DNA from: an uncultured Lachnospiraceae bacterium
GTDB lineage: Bacteria > Bacillota > Clostridia > Lachnospirales > Lachnospiraceae
NCBI GenBank assembly: GCA_902803015.1
Contig: CADCOL010000225.1
Span: 1 to 8,182, forward strand
Length of the DNA: 8,182 bases
Reading direction: 5' to 3'
This document shows positions 1 through 6,096 of this stretch, piece by piece. The notes beneath the pieces were generated by a model. It was not told the DNA's origin, ran no database searches, and saw nothing but the letters and a program-made list of their open reading frames with translations. Made by a program: the position numbers and the translations under genes. Position 1 is the stretch's first letter. Each line of letters opens with the position of its first letter.

Positions 1-46
1 AACTTTACCAAAAGTTTGCCGATATTATGTAAAATACAATTTTTTC

Positions 47-75
47 TTGCCCGTTTCCTTGTGATTTGTTATAAT
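47..75 (+). promoter_or_regulatory. Candidate sigma-A promoter with extended -10 upstream of pilD
   Basis: A perfect TATAAT (70-75) is preceded by TG at 67-68, giving an extended -10. A TTGCCC hexamer (47-52, four of six matches to TTGACA) sits 17 bp upstream. Transcription would start near 82, leaving a 5' leader of about 40 nt before pilD. That leader contains a small GCGC-T5-GCGC stem (96-108). No c-di-GMP riboswitch-like or other large structured leader is visible in the first 122 bases, which contain no gene. Transcription reading through from genes before the window is also possible. Confidence 0.6.
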
Positions 76-122
76 TCTTTTAATTGGATAGGTGTGCGCT
101 TTTTGCGCCCTGATGAGGGAAA

Positions 123-938
123 ATGGCAGATTTTTGGTATATCGGACACAATGCAATAGTAGTACTTTTCACGATGCTTTTCTTGGTCGGTATTGTAGTC
201 GGAAGTTTCCTGAATGTCTTGATTTTCCGTATCCCCCTGAAAGAGGATATTGCAGTTGAAAGATCGCACTGCATGCATTGCGGTCATATCCTTTCATGGT
301 ATGAATTAATCCCGTTGTTTAGCTGGATTATTCAGGGGGGCAAGTGCAGAGCGTGCAAAGCCAAGATTTCGATTCAGTATCCGATTGTGGAAGCCCTGAA
401 TGCAATCCTCTGGATGGTAGTTGTCTGGGCGTGGGGATTAAGATGGGAGAGCGTACTGTTCTGCATCTGCTCCTCGATTCTGATTGTTCTTTCGGTCATC
501 GATGAAAGAACGCAGGAGATTCCAATCGGACTTAATATCGCAATCGCAATCCTCGGTGCGGCCAGAGTAATTCTGAAGCTTACCGGTGTTGCAACAGCAA
601 CCGGCCCCTGGTATGAATACTTAATCGGTGCGGTTTGCGTAAGCGGATTGTTCCTCTTAATTGTTCTTATTACAAAAGGAAGAGGAATGGGCGGCGGAGA
701 TGTAAAGCTGATGGCTGCGGCAGGATTACTGCTCGGCTGGAAACAAATCATCCTTGCCATGATGATCGGATGCATCCTCGGTTCCGTAATCCATTTACTG
801 AGAATGGCATTGGATAAGAAGAAAAAGAAAGAACATGTACTGGCCTTCGGACCGTACCTTGCAATCGGGATTTATTTAACCATCATTTTCGGAAATCCCA
901 TTATTGACTGGTATTCAGGTTTCTTTACCAGAGTTTAA
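123..938 (+). CDS. pilD: Type IV prepilin peptidase / N-methyltransferase (PilD, A24 family)
   Basis: Polytopic membrane aspartyl protease that cuts prepilin leaders after Gly and N-methylates the new first residue. The 271 residues are a normal family length. Seen in order: a first membrane segment (about 12-32) running into the typical GSFLNV..RIP motif (27-38); a cytoplasmic domain with the zinc-type tetrad C50/C53 and C75/C78, which marks the bifunctional class that also methylates; catalytic Asp127 in a VIDERTQEIP stretch; catalytic Asp193 in the GMGGGDVKL motif (GxGD); and several further membrane helices. The start is supported by GAGGGA at 115-120, although its spacing to ATG is short; no other Met occurs before residue 18, which is already inside the first helix. 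It would process the four prepilins encoded downstream. The position after Ile-Pro is Ile rather than the more usual Asp/Asn, a minor deviation. Family assignment is very secure. Confidence 0.97.
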   Translation: MADFWYIGHNAIVVLFTMLFLVGIVVGSFLNVLIFRIPLKEDIAVERSHCMHCGHILSWYELIPLFSWIIQGGKCRACKAKISIQYPIVEALNAILWMVVVWAWGLRWESVLFCICSSILIVLSVIDERTQEIPIGLNIAIAILGAARVILKLTGVATATGPWYEYLIGAVCVSGLFLLIVLITKGRGMGGGDVKLMAAAGLLLGWKQIILAMMIGCILGSVIHLLRMALDKKKKKEHVLAFGPYLAIGIYLTIIFGNPIIDWYSGFFTRV

Positions 939-944
939 TCCGTA

Positions 945-972
945 GTTAATCCGGCACTCAAGCCGGTTTAAT
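945..972 (+). promoter_or_regulatory. Intercistronic stem-loop between pilD and pilM
   Basis: CCGGC (951-955) pairs with GCCGG (962-966) around a 6-nt loop. A T:T mismatch follows and then further A/T pairs (945-949 with 968-972). There is no proper T-tract after it, so it is not a convincing terminator. It could act as an mRNA stability or processing element that tunes PilD relative to the PilM-PilN fusion. The remaining gap up to 1013 shows only the ribosome binding site. Confidence 0.35.
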
Positions 973-998
973 GAAATAAAAATCTTAAGACTTTAATG

Positions 999-1016
999 AA
1001 AGGGGACGAAAAAATG
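999..1016 (+). promoter_or_regulatory. Ribosome binding site that decides the pilM start
   Basis: AAAGGGGA (999-1006, one mismatch to AAAGGAGG) lies 8-9 nt before the ATG at 1014. The in-frame ATG at 996 lies upstream of this site and would have no Shine-Dalgarno of its own. Starting at 1014 also places the first beta strand (LLSIYIG) at the N-terminus, as is usual in PilM. Confidence 0.75.
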
Positions 1017-2753
1017 GAACAGAAACTATTGTCCATTTATATCGGCAATGATGTAACGCGAATCTGCGAACTTGTCAGAAAGTCTGCAACAAGCATCATC
1101 GTCAATAACGCCACTGAAGTTTCGACACCTTCGGGCGCTCTTGATGACGGCTATATCACAGACGTTCCTTCAATCGCAGAGGCAGTCAGAGGCTGCGTTT
1201 TCGGACGTGGATTCTCTGCAAAGAATGTAGTCTTCACGATTTCATCGAAGAAGATTGCAAGCAAGGAAATCGTTATTCCTTATGTTAAGGGTGACAAGAA
1301 GATTTCTCAGATCCTTACGGCAAATGCTGCTGAGTATTTCCCGATGAGTACGACGAATGATTTCATCTTCGCTCATACCGTTATGGAAAACTTCCAGGAC
1401 AGCGAAGGAAAGAAGACCCGTTTGACAGCGGTTGCAGCTCCCAGAGATATGGTTGAGGGCTACTACGAACTGGCAGAAGAGTTAAGACTTCAGGTTGAGA
1501 ACATCGACTATGTAGGAAACTCCGTACTTCAGTTGCTGGCACTTCAGATGAAGGAAGGAAGCACCGAACTCGTTCTTCAGATCGAGAAGGAATCCACCTT
1601 CGTTAACATTATGTCCGGTAAGGATGTCATCTTACAGCGTTCCGTTCCCTATGGTAAGAATGCAGTTATTAACTCCATGATGGAGATTAAGAAGATGTCC
1701 GAGAAGGAAGCAAAAGTGCTTCTTTCCAACCGCAAGATGATTGCAGAGCAGGTTACCGAGGAAGAATATGCGGAAGCAGTTCGTTACCTGGTAAGCTCCA
1801 TCGGACGTATCGTAGAATATCACAGATCCCGTAACCCGGAGAGAGTTATCGACGGTATCAAGGTATTCGGTGAAGGTTCCGCTATTGAAGGAATCGATGA
1901 AGTATTGCAGCAGGAGTTGGGTGCAGAGGTTAGCCACTTCGATCAGCTGAATGGTGTAAGAGTTGCCGGCAAGGCATACCTTACCGCTGAGACTGCACTT
2001 CATTACCTTGCAAACTTCGGTGCCGTACTCAATCCTATCGGATTAACCATTACGGTCAGCAAGTCCAAAGAGCAGAGCTCTCAGCTTGTTAACAAGTTAC
2101 TGTTCGTTGCTCTCGGAATTGCAGTAGTAGTTATGGGTACACTCAGTGCTTTGAAACTTGTTAAGTACTTCGGACTTAAGACGGCAGAGAGACTGATTGA
2201 AGAAGATATCGCCCAGATGGAAGATATCGAGCAAATCGCTCAGGAATATGAAAAATCCGTTGAGTCCTATAAGATCGTAAAGAACTTTGCTGACGGAACC
2301 GTTTCCGATAACGAAATGGTTTACCAGCTTGTATGTGACCTTGAGAAGATTCTTCCTTCCAATGCATATATCGACCAGTTCGATTCTCAGGACGGTATCG
2401 TAAGCCTTCAGCTTACCACCAGCGAGAAAGATGCGGTTGCAGATGTGATCGTAGCATTAAAGGAACTTGATTATGTTCAGGGTGTAGTTCTTACAGACGG
2501 TACTGATGAATGGGCAGAATATGCACTTCATATTACCGAGTTGCAAGAAGGCGAAGTGTTCAATATCCACGGACAGGATTATGAAAACATTGAAGATTTC
2601 GACAGACCGGTTATTTTCCCTCTTGAGATTCACTTAAAGAACAGCCAGGGTACCGCAATCAGCGACGAAGTTGCAGCTGCGCTTGCAGGCGTAACAACCG
2701 TTCCTGATGCAGATGCAGAAGGCGGTTCTGCAGATGAAGGAGGTGAAGAATAA
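1014..2753 (+). CDS. pilM: PilM-PilN fusion: actin-like T4P platform protein joined to a membrane-anchored PilN domain
   Basis: Residues 1 to about 350 read as a PilM/FtsA-like actin fold. They contain a phosphate-1-like strand YIGNDVTR (9-16), a pattern of strands and helices typical of PilM, and an adenosine-motif-like GEGSAIEG at 286-293. A hydrophobic segment (about 362-383) follows, then a probable coiled coil (about 388-430). After that comes a PilN-like fold (about 435-530) with the characteristic helix ending in ILP (446-448), followed by strands and a second helix-strand unit. The last about 20 residues are acidic and low complexity. In Gram-negative bacteria PilM is cytoplasmic and binds the N-terminal tail of membrane protein PilN; here one chain gives the same topology (PilM in, helix, PilN out). 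The length of 579 residues fits PilM plus PilN, and no separate pilN exists between this gene and pilO. The canonical Asp of both phosphate motifs is missing (Tyr9, Gln189). PilM assignment is secure, PilN assignment good. Confidence 0.9.
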   Translation: MEQKLLSIYIGNDVTRICELVRKSATSIIVNNATEVSTPSGALDDGYITDVPSIAEAVRGCVFGRGFSAKNVVFTISSKKIASKEIVIPYVKGDKKISQILTANAAEYFPMSTTNDFIFAHTVMENFQDSEGKKTRLTAVAAPRDMVEGYYELAEELRLQVENIDYVGNSVLQLLALQMKEGSTELVLQIEKESTFVNIMSGKDVILQRSVPYGKNAVINSMMEIKKMSEKEAKVLLSNRKMIAEQVTEEEYAEAVRYLVSSIGRIVEYHRSRNPERVIDGIKVFGEGSAIEGIDEVLQQELGAEVSHFDQLNGVRVAGKAYLTAETALHYLANFGAVLNPIGLTITVSKSKEQSSQLVNKLLFVALGIAVVVMGTLSALKLVKYFGLKTAERLIEEDIAQMEDIEQIAQEYEKSVESYKIVKNFADGTVSDNEMVYQLVCDLEKILPSNAYIDQFDSQDGIVSLQLTTSEKDAVADVIVALKELDYVQGVVLTDGTDEWAEYALHITELQEGEVFNIHGQDYENIEDFDRPVIFPLEIHLKNSQGTAISDEVAAALAGVTTVPDADAEGGSADEGGEE

Positions 2754-2755
2754 TG
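2737..2755 (+). promoter_or_regulatory. Perfect Shine-Dalgarno with TAATG stop-start junction for pilO
   Basis: AAGGAGGTGA (2737-2746) is a full-length match to the 16S anti-Shine-Dalgarno and lies inside the last codons of the fusion gene. The stop TAA (2751-2753) shares one A with the ATG at 2753, which implies translational coupling and near-equal production of the PilM-PilN fusion and PilO. A second in-frame ATG at 2759 is further from the site and less likely. Confidence 0.8.
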
Positions 2756-3430
2756 AAGATGAGTGATAGAGACTTAAAGTTATTGGTAATCGTATTAATC
2801 GCGATTGTAATCGCTTGCCCGATTTTCTTCATTCTTCGTCCTTACAGCAACAGAATTAAAGAAACGGAAGAGCATATCGTAACACTTCAGGAAAGACAGT
2901 CTTTCCTTGCAAAACTGAATGAGAACCGTGCGTTCTACAATTCCAGTATTGCTTTACTTGGTGAAGAGAGAACCAAGATTATCGCAGACTTCTCCGAAGG
3001 CTTAAGAGATGAGAATTCACTTATCTATTTGGCAAACACCGAGCGCCAGATTCCAATCGCTATGAAAGGCTTGGCATTCGAAGAATTGGAACCCACCAAG
3101 ATTTCCGATTCCACGGTTGATGCGGAAGGCAAAGTTGTAGAAGGTCTTGTTGCAAAGACATCCGTTACAACGATTGATTACGTAGCTGAATATGAAGATA
3201 TTAAAGAATTCCTGAAATTCATCCTTGATTCCGATAAGAGAACCGTTCTTTCGGCAGTATCCATGGATCAGAACGATGAAAACGGAAATATTGAAGGTAT
3301 GTTCATTCTTAAGCAGTACGCAGTTACCGGTGAGGGAAGAGAACTTGCACCCGCAGTTATTCCTCAGGTACCTCATGGTGTTGACAACGTATTCGGTATT
3401 CCTGAATATGAGTACGAACAGGAAGATTAA
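2753..3430 (+). CDS. pilO: T4P inner-membrane platform protein PilO
   Basis: Bitopic membrane protein expected to pair with the PilN domain of the preceding fusion and form the platform around the motor and PilC. The 225 residues fall in the usual PilO range. Seen: a short charged N-terminus; one hydrophobic helix (about 9-28) ending in the RPY boundary; a coiled-coil stretch (about 32-75); then an alpha/beta domain (about 80-200) with a helix EDIKEFLKFI followed by strands, as in the ferredoxin-like core of PilO. The sequence itself is weakly conserved, so the call rests on architecture plus its position right after PilM/PilN, with a one-base overlap. The tail after about residue 200 is rich in Pro, Tyr and acidic residues and lies outside the normal fold. 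It could be Gram-positive specific, since no PilP or secretin is present to bind. Confidence 0.85.
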   Translation: MKMSDRDLKLLVIVLIAIVIACPIFFILRPYSNRIKETEEHIVTLQERQSFLAKLNENRAFYNSSIALLGEERTKIIADFSEGLRDENSLIYLANTERQIPIAMKGLAFEELEPTKISDSTVDAEGKVVEGLVAKTSVTTIDYVAEYEDIKEFLKFILDSDKRTVLSAVSMDQNDENGNIEGMFILKQYAVTGEGRELAPAVIPQVPHGVDNVFGIPEYEYEQED

Positions 3431-3464
3431 GTTATAAGTCCCTAAATTAAAGATTTTTATAGAA

Positions 3465-3491
3465 ACCCTCCGCAGAAATGCGGGGGGTTTT
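3465..3491 (+). terminator. Intrinsic terminator after pilO
   Basis: A 10-bp stem (3465-3474 with 3479-3488, one T-G wobble, otherwise Watson-Crick) encloses a GAAA loop and is followed by TTTT. It separates the pilD-pilM-pilO unit from the minor-pilin operon. The A-rich 5' flank could give weak termination on the other strand, but no opposing gene is seen. Confidence 0.9.
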
Positions 3492-3495
3492 ATAA

Positions 3496-3549
3496 ATTTG
3501 TGAAAAAAATGTGTTTTTTCCTCTTCCATTTGTGAAGAAAATGTGTTTT
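3496..3549 (+). repeat. Two 22-bp direct repeats upstream of the minor-pilin operon
   Basis: Copy 1 is 3496-3517 and copy 2 is 3528-3549. They match at 21 of 22 positions (ATTTGTGA, then A-rich, then ATGTGTTTT), with starts 32 bp apart, about three helical turns. Each copy contains TGTG-N7-TGTG, so four TGTG elements begin at 3499, 3510, 3531 and 3542, spaced 11, 21 and 11 bp. That phasing puts all of them on one face of the DNA, as expected for tandem binding of a regulator. The second copy runs into the candidate -10. No known regulator can be named from the sequence. Confidence 0.7.
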
Positions 3550-3552
3550 AAT
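3524..3552 (+). promoter_or_regulatory. Candidate extended -10 promoter of the minor-pilin operon
   Basis: TTTAAT (3547-3552, five of six to TATAAT) is preceded by TG at 3544-3545, an extended -10. The -35 region (TTCCAT, 3524-3529, 17-bp spacing) is poor, as is common for extended -10 or activator-dependent promoters. Transcription would start near 3559. An AT-rich alternative (TATATA, 3594-3599) lacks any -35 and lies very close to the ribosome binding site. Confidence 0.4.
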
Positions 3553-3607
3553 AGTAACAGAATAAAAAAATAGGTTAATTGTGCGTATTAGATTATATAG
3601 GAGAATA

Positions 3608-3628
3608 GAGGGAGGTTCCGACAGAATG
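3608..3628 (+). promoter_or_regulatory. Ribosome binding site that decides the first minor-pilin start
   Basis: GAGGGAGGT (3608-3616) precedes the ATG at 3626 by about 10 nt. The open frame extends up to a GTG at 3581, but that codon has no good site and would give a 30-residue leader. Starting at 3626 gives a normal 15-residue basic prepilin leader. Confidence 0.75.
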
Positions 3629-4285
3629 AAGAAAATGAGAAAGAGAGCGAAACACCTGAACCAGAAGGGTTTTTCACTGGTTGAGGTTTTGATGGCGGTT
3701 GTAATCCTTGGTTTGATTGCAGCGCCTGTATGTCAGATGCTTATGACATCCTATCAGGTAAACAGAAGATCAAAAAGACTTTTGGTAGCGTCCGACATAG
3801 CACAGACTACGATGGAATCCATCACGGCGCTTTGCTGGGAAGACACATCAACGCTTGGTGGAACGGATATTAAAGGTGTAAAGACGTATTACACCACGTT
3901 CAGCGGAACCCAACCTTTGTATCCCAATAAACTGGCAGATGCGGATATCCCCATTAACAACTATCCGGTTGTATACGGAACGCTGACGGGAGTGGATGAT
4001 ACGCATGACAACCAGAGAACGTTTTATTTCAGCAATGTTCAGTTTATGCAGAACGGAGTTGACGACGACGGTAATACGGTTATGATGGTTGCTCCGGGAC
4101 AGAACGGAGAGAAGCCGTTTAAAATGGAAATCGAGTTTTTGATGACAGAGTATTCACAGAACATCATGAGCCCGTCGAAAGCGTTTTATTCGGTTGATGT
4201 TCAAATTAAGGTTCTTGACGAAGATGGCAGTGTAATACATGTTATGAACTCGGCGCTGGTAAGCAAGTTCAGAGATGACAGATAA
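3626..4285 (+). CDS. pilV: Minor prepilin, PilV/GspI-like
   Basis: Minor pilin inserted in the inner membrane, cut by PilD, and expected to join the priming/tip complex. The 219-residue precursor starts with a strongly basic 15-residue leader ending KG, cleaved before Phe16. The mature N-terminus FSLVEVLMAVVILGL has Glu at +5 and continues as a hydrophobic helix to about residue 40. After the helix, a stretch with the ASDIAQTTMESI pattern resembles the GspI/PilV family, where the helix ends in an A..lA...mE motif. The C-terminal about 150 residues are a poorly conserved globular domain with alternating strands. It is first of four minor-pilin genes in a row. It could equally be annotated generically as a prepilin-type N-terminal cleavage/methylation protein; the I/V subclass is an inference from the helix-end motif. 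Confidence 0.85.
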   Translation: MKKMRKRAKHLNQKGFSLVEVLMAVVILGLIAAPVCQMLMTSYQVNRRSKRLLVASDIAQTTMESITALCWEDTSTLGGTDIKGVKTYYTTFSGTQPLYPNKLADADIPINNYPVVYGTLTGVDDTHDNQRTFYFSNVQFMQNGVDDDGNTVMMVAPGQNGEKPFKMEIEFLMTEYSQNIMSPSKAFYSVDVQIKVLDEDGSVIHVMNSALVSKFRDDR

Positions 4286-4289
4286 TGCA

Positions 4290-4304
4290 GAGGAGGATGA
4301 AATG
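4290..4304 (+). promoter_or_regulatory. Ribosome binding site that decides the pilX-like start
   Basis: GAGGAGG (4290-4296) lies 5 nt before the ATG at 4302. The open frame begins at an ATG at 4275 inside the preceding gene, upstream of this site, and would add an acidic stretch (TDNAEEDE) in front of the basic leader. That would be abnormal for a prepilin. Confidence 0.8.
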
Positions 4305-6080
4305 AAAGGAAAGATGATGAACCACAAAAAACTTAACAACCGTGGCGTGGCAATGATTTCCATCATGATCGCGGTTGCCTTCATTACAGTAATTGCGTCT
4401 GCATTGCTGTACATTACTTATACGAACTTCTCAATGAAGACGATGAACCTTCGTTCGAAAGAGAACTTCTACGAGCTCGACGGTATGGTTAACAGGGTCA
4501 GCGCGGAAACAAGAAACCTTTTAAACGAAACAACGACGGACGATCCGTCCAGCAATATCACAAAACTTACCGTTAACGGTGATATGCCTACGGAAACCAC
4601 TGCGGTGCAGTACGATGTTCGTAACTTCTATTATATGGGACATCCTGTTATTTGCCACATTGCTGCAATTAGAGGCAGAATCGGCAACCCCGGAGTGGCA
4701 GCCGATGCTACGGAATATGCATCTTACAGAGAAGGCGTAAACGTTACTGCCAGCTGGTCGGGCGGCGGAAATGATGTTATCAGAACTTCCACTGAAGGAA
4801 CAGATGATGACAGGTTTGGTTTCTATACCGAATATGGAACCGGTGATAACGGCAAGGTAACCATGAAGGTTGACTCCTCGACGGGTGCTACCACTTATAC
4901 TTTCCACAACCTTTGCATCGAAGAAAGAGCTGCAGGCGGATATGTAAACAGAATCAAAACCGATATTGAAATCACTACCGTAAAGAAGACCGGTACCGGT
5001 GATGAAGGCGGAATCGGAGATTTTTCCATGTTGTCCGACAGTTCCTTAAAAGTTGACGGTGGCGGATTTACCGTAATGGATATTTACGGAAACAGTTACT
5101 TCTCCAGCACGGATGGAACCGGAACCTATGAAAAATCCGACGGAACGACCGCAACCTTTACGAAACCCGGAACCAATGCAGTAGTATTAAATGACGAGTC
5201 CAAGATTAATGTAATCGGACAGTATCTCGTAGTATACGGAGACATCGTTTTAAACGACAACTCCTGCTTATATATCGGAAGCGGAAACTTAACAGTATAC
5301 GGCGATATTATTCTTAACGGGCATTCTACTTTAATCTGCAACGGTAAGATTTACATGGTAGAAGGAAAACTTCCCGGAAGAACCGAAGAATCCAAGATTA
5401 AAATTGCTACAGGAACTACAAAAGAACAGCACATTTACCCTTCAAGCACTACCGTAACAAAGCTTACCAAGGCGCAGTTCGAAGAGTTCTGTCATACATT
5501 GCTTTTTGATGATGCAAATACTGCAAACGATGGTATCACGAAGCAGATTCTTAAAACCGTAACATTAAGCGGCGGCACCTTTGATCCGGCGAACTTCAGC
5601 GGAAACATCAACGGTAACCCTAAGGGAGAGTTAACAAGTTTCTTTGGTCAGGATATTGCGGTTGGCTTCAATACGCAGGATACAATCAATAATGATATGA
5701 AGAACAGAGTTTGCTTCAACTTAAAGGAAGCAAAGATCAGAGAGTCCAACCCCTGCACAACTATTATTTCCTGCAAGCCTGTAACAGTTGACCAGAAGCA
5801 CAGTGTATCGGTAACCAAGATTGGTGATGATGTATTCGAATGGTTAATCGGATGCCAGAAGACAGATACATCCAATCCGTTATTTGATGCAAAAGTTCAT
5901 AACTTTAAGCTGGAAACTTCCACGGCAGGTAGCGGATATATTTCCACGGCAGATCTCTTCCAGCCGGACTGCAACCCGAAGGTTAAGAAGATGCTTCGTC
6001 AGGCAACGGGCGGCGGAAGCGGATCGGACAGCTACTACAGTTCCATTCGTCTTGTGAACTACGTTAAGGATTATGAATAA
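4302..6080 (+). CDS. pilX: Large PilX/GspK-like minor prepilin with a beta-solenoid-like insert
   Basis: The 593-residue precursor has a basic leader ending NRG (residue 15), then VAMISIMIAVAFITVIASALL as the membrane/assembly helix (about 16-38). Position +5 is Ser instead of Glu, as in GspK-type pseudopilins that cap the tip. Residues about 40-227 form the pilin-proximal part. A Gly/Thr/Asp-rich linker (about 230-241) follows. Residues 294-356 hold three tandem 21-residue repeats with a LND/LNG turn and VYGD, spaced exactly 21 residues (Leu296/317/338; Gly313/334/355); this pattern suggests a short beta-solenoid. The remaining about 235 residues are unassigned and end in a Gly/Ser-rich piece followed by a Tyr-rich tail. 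It is much longer than Gram-negative PilX (about 200 residues), so most of the mass is an added surface-exposed region. It starts 16 nt after the previous gene. Tip adhesin is a plausible but inferred role. Confidence 0.85.
   Translation: MKGKMMNHKKLNNRGVAMISIMIAVAFITVIASALLYITYTNFSMKTMNLRSKENFYELDGMVNRVSAETRNLLNETTTDDPSSNITKLTVNGDMPTETTAVQYDVRNFYYMGHPVICHIAAIRGRIGNPGVAADATEYASYREGVNVTASWSGGGNDVIRTSTEGTDDDRFGFYTEYGTGDNGKVTMKVDSSTGATTYTFHNLCIEERAAGGYVNRIKTDIEITTVKKTGTGDEGGIGDFSMLSDSSLKVDGGGFTVMDIYGNSYFSSTDGTGTYEKSDGTTATFTKPGTNAVVLNDESKINVIGQYLVVYGDIVLNDNSCLYIGSGNLTVYGDIILNGHSTLICNGKIYMVEGKLPGRTEESKIKIATGTTKEQHIYPSSTTVTKLTKAQFEEFCHTLLFDDANTANDGITKQILKTVTLSGGTFDPANFSGNINGNPKGELTSFFGQDIAVGFNTQDTINNDMKNRVCFNLKEAKIRESNPCTTIISCKPVTVDQKHSVSVTKIGDDVFEWLIGCQKTDTSNPLFDAKVHNFKLETSTAGSGYISTADLFQPDCNPKVKKMLRQATGGGSGSDSYYSSIRLVNYVKDYE
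5181..5369 (+). repeat. Three in-frame 63-bp (21-residue) repeats in the pilX-like gene
   Basis: Repeat units are residues 294-314, 315-335 and 336-356. Aligned cores are VVLND...VVYGD, IVLND...TVYGD and IILNG...MVEGK. Identity is clear in protein and partial in DNA (for example GTATACGG at 5232-5239 and 5295-5302), so the repeats are old and held by structure, not a recent slippage product. Confidence 0.75.
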
Positions 6081-6096
6081 ATAGGAGGGCTGATTA

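Noticed and set aside
1..122. c-di-GMP riboswitch in front of pilD, as found before some clostridial pilus genes
   Set aside because: The conserved core motifs of the class I riboswitch are not present, and the inferred leader is only about 40 nt with a 4-bp GCGC stem.
374..775. Long minus-strand open frame inside pilD
   Set aside because: It is a shadow of a secure gene, with no ribosome binding site and no recognisable protein features.
3017..3529. Minus-strand open frame of 170 codons across pilO and the terminator
   Set aside because: It runs through the pilO terminator hairpin and the repeats, and lies antisense to a supported gene. Its Phe/Asn/Cys-rich composition is typical of a reverse-frame shadow.
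3496..3549. CRISPR-like or mobile-element origin of the direct repeats
   Set aside because: There are only two copies with a 10-bp gap, no array, no transposase and no terminal inverted repeats. An operator is a simpler reading.
5181..5369. Recent DNA duplication in the pilX-like gene
   Set aside because: The repeats are clear in protein but well diverged at DNA level, so this is an old structural repeat, not a recent tandem duplication.
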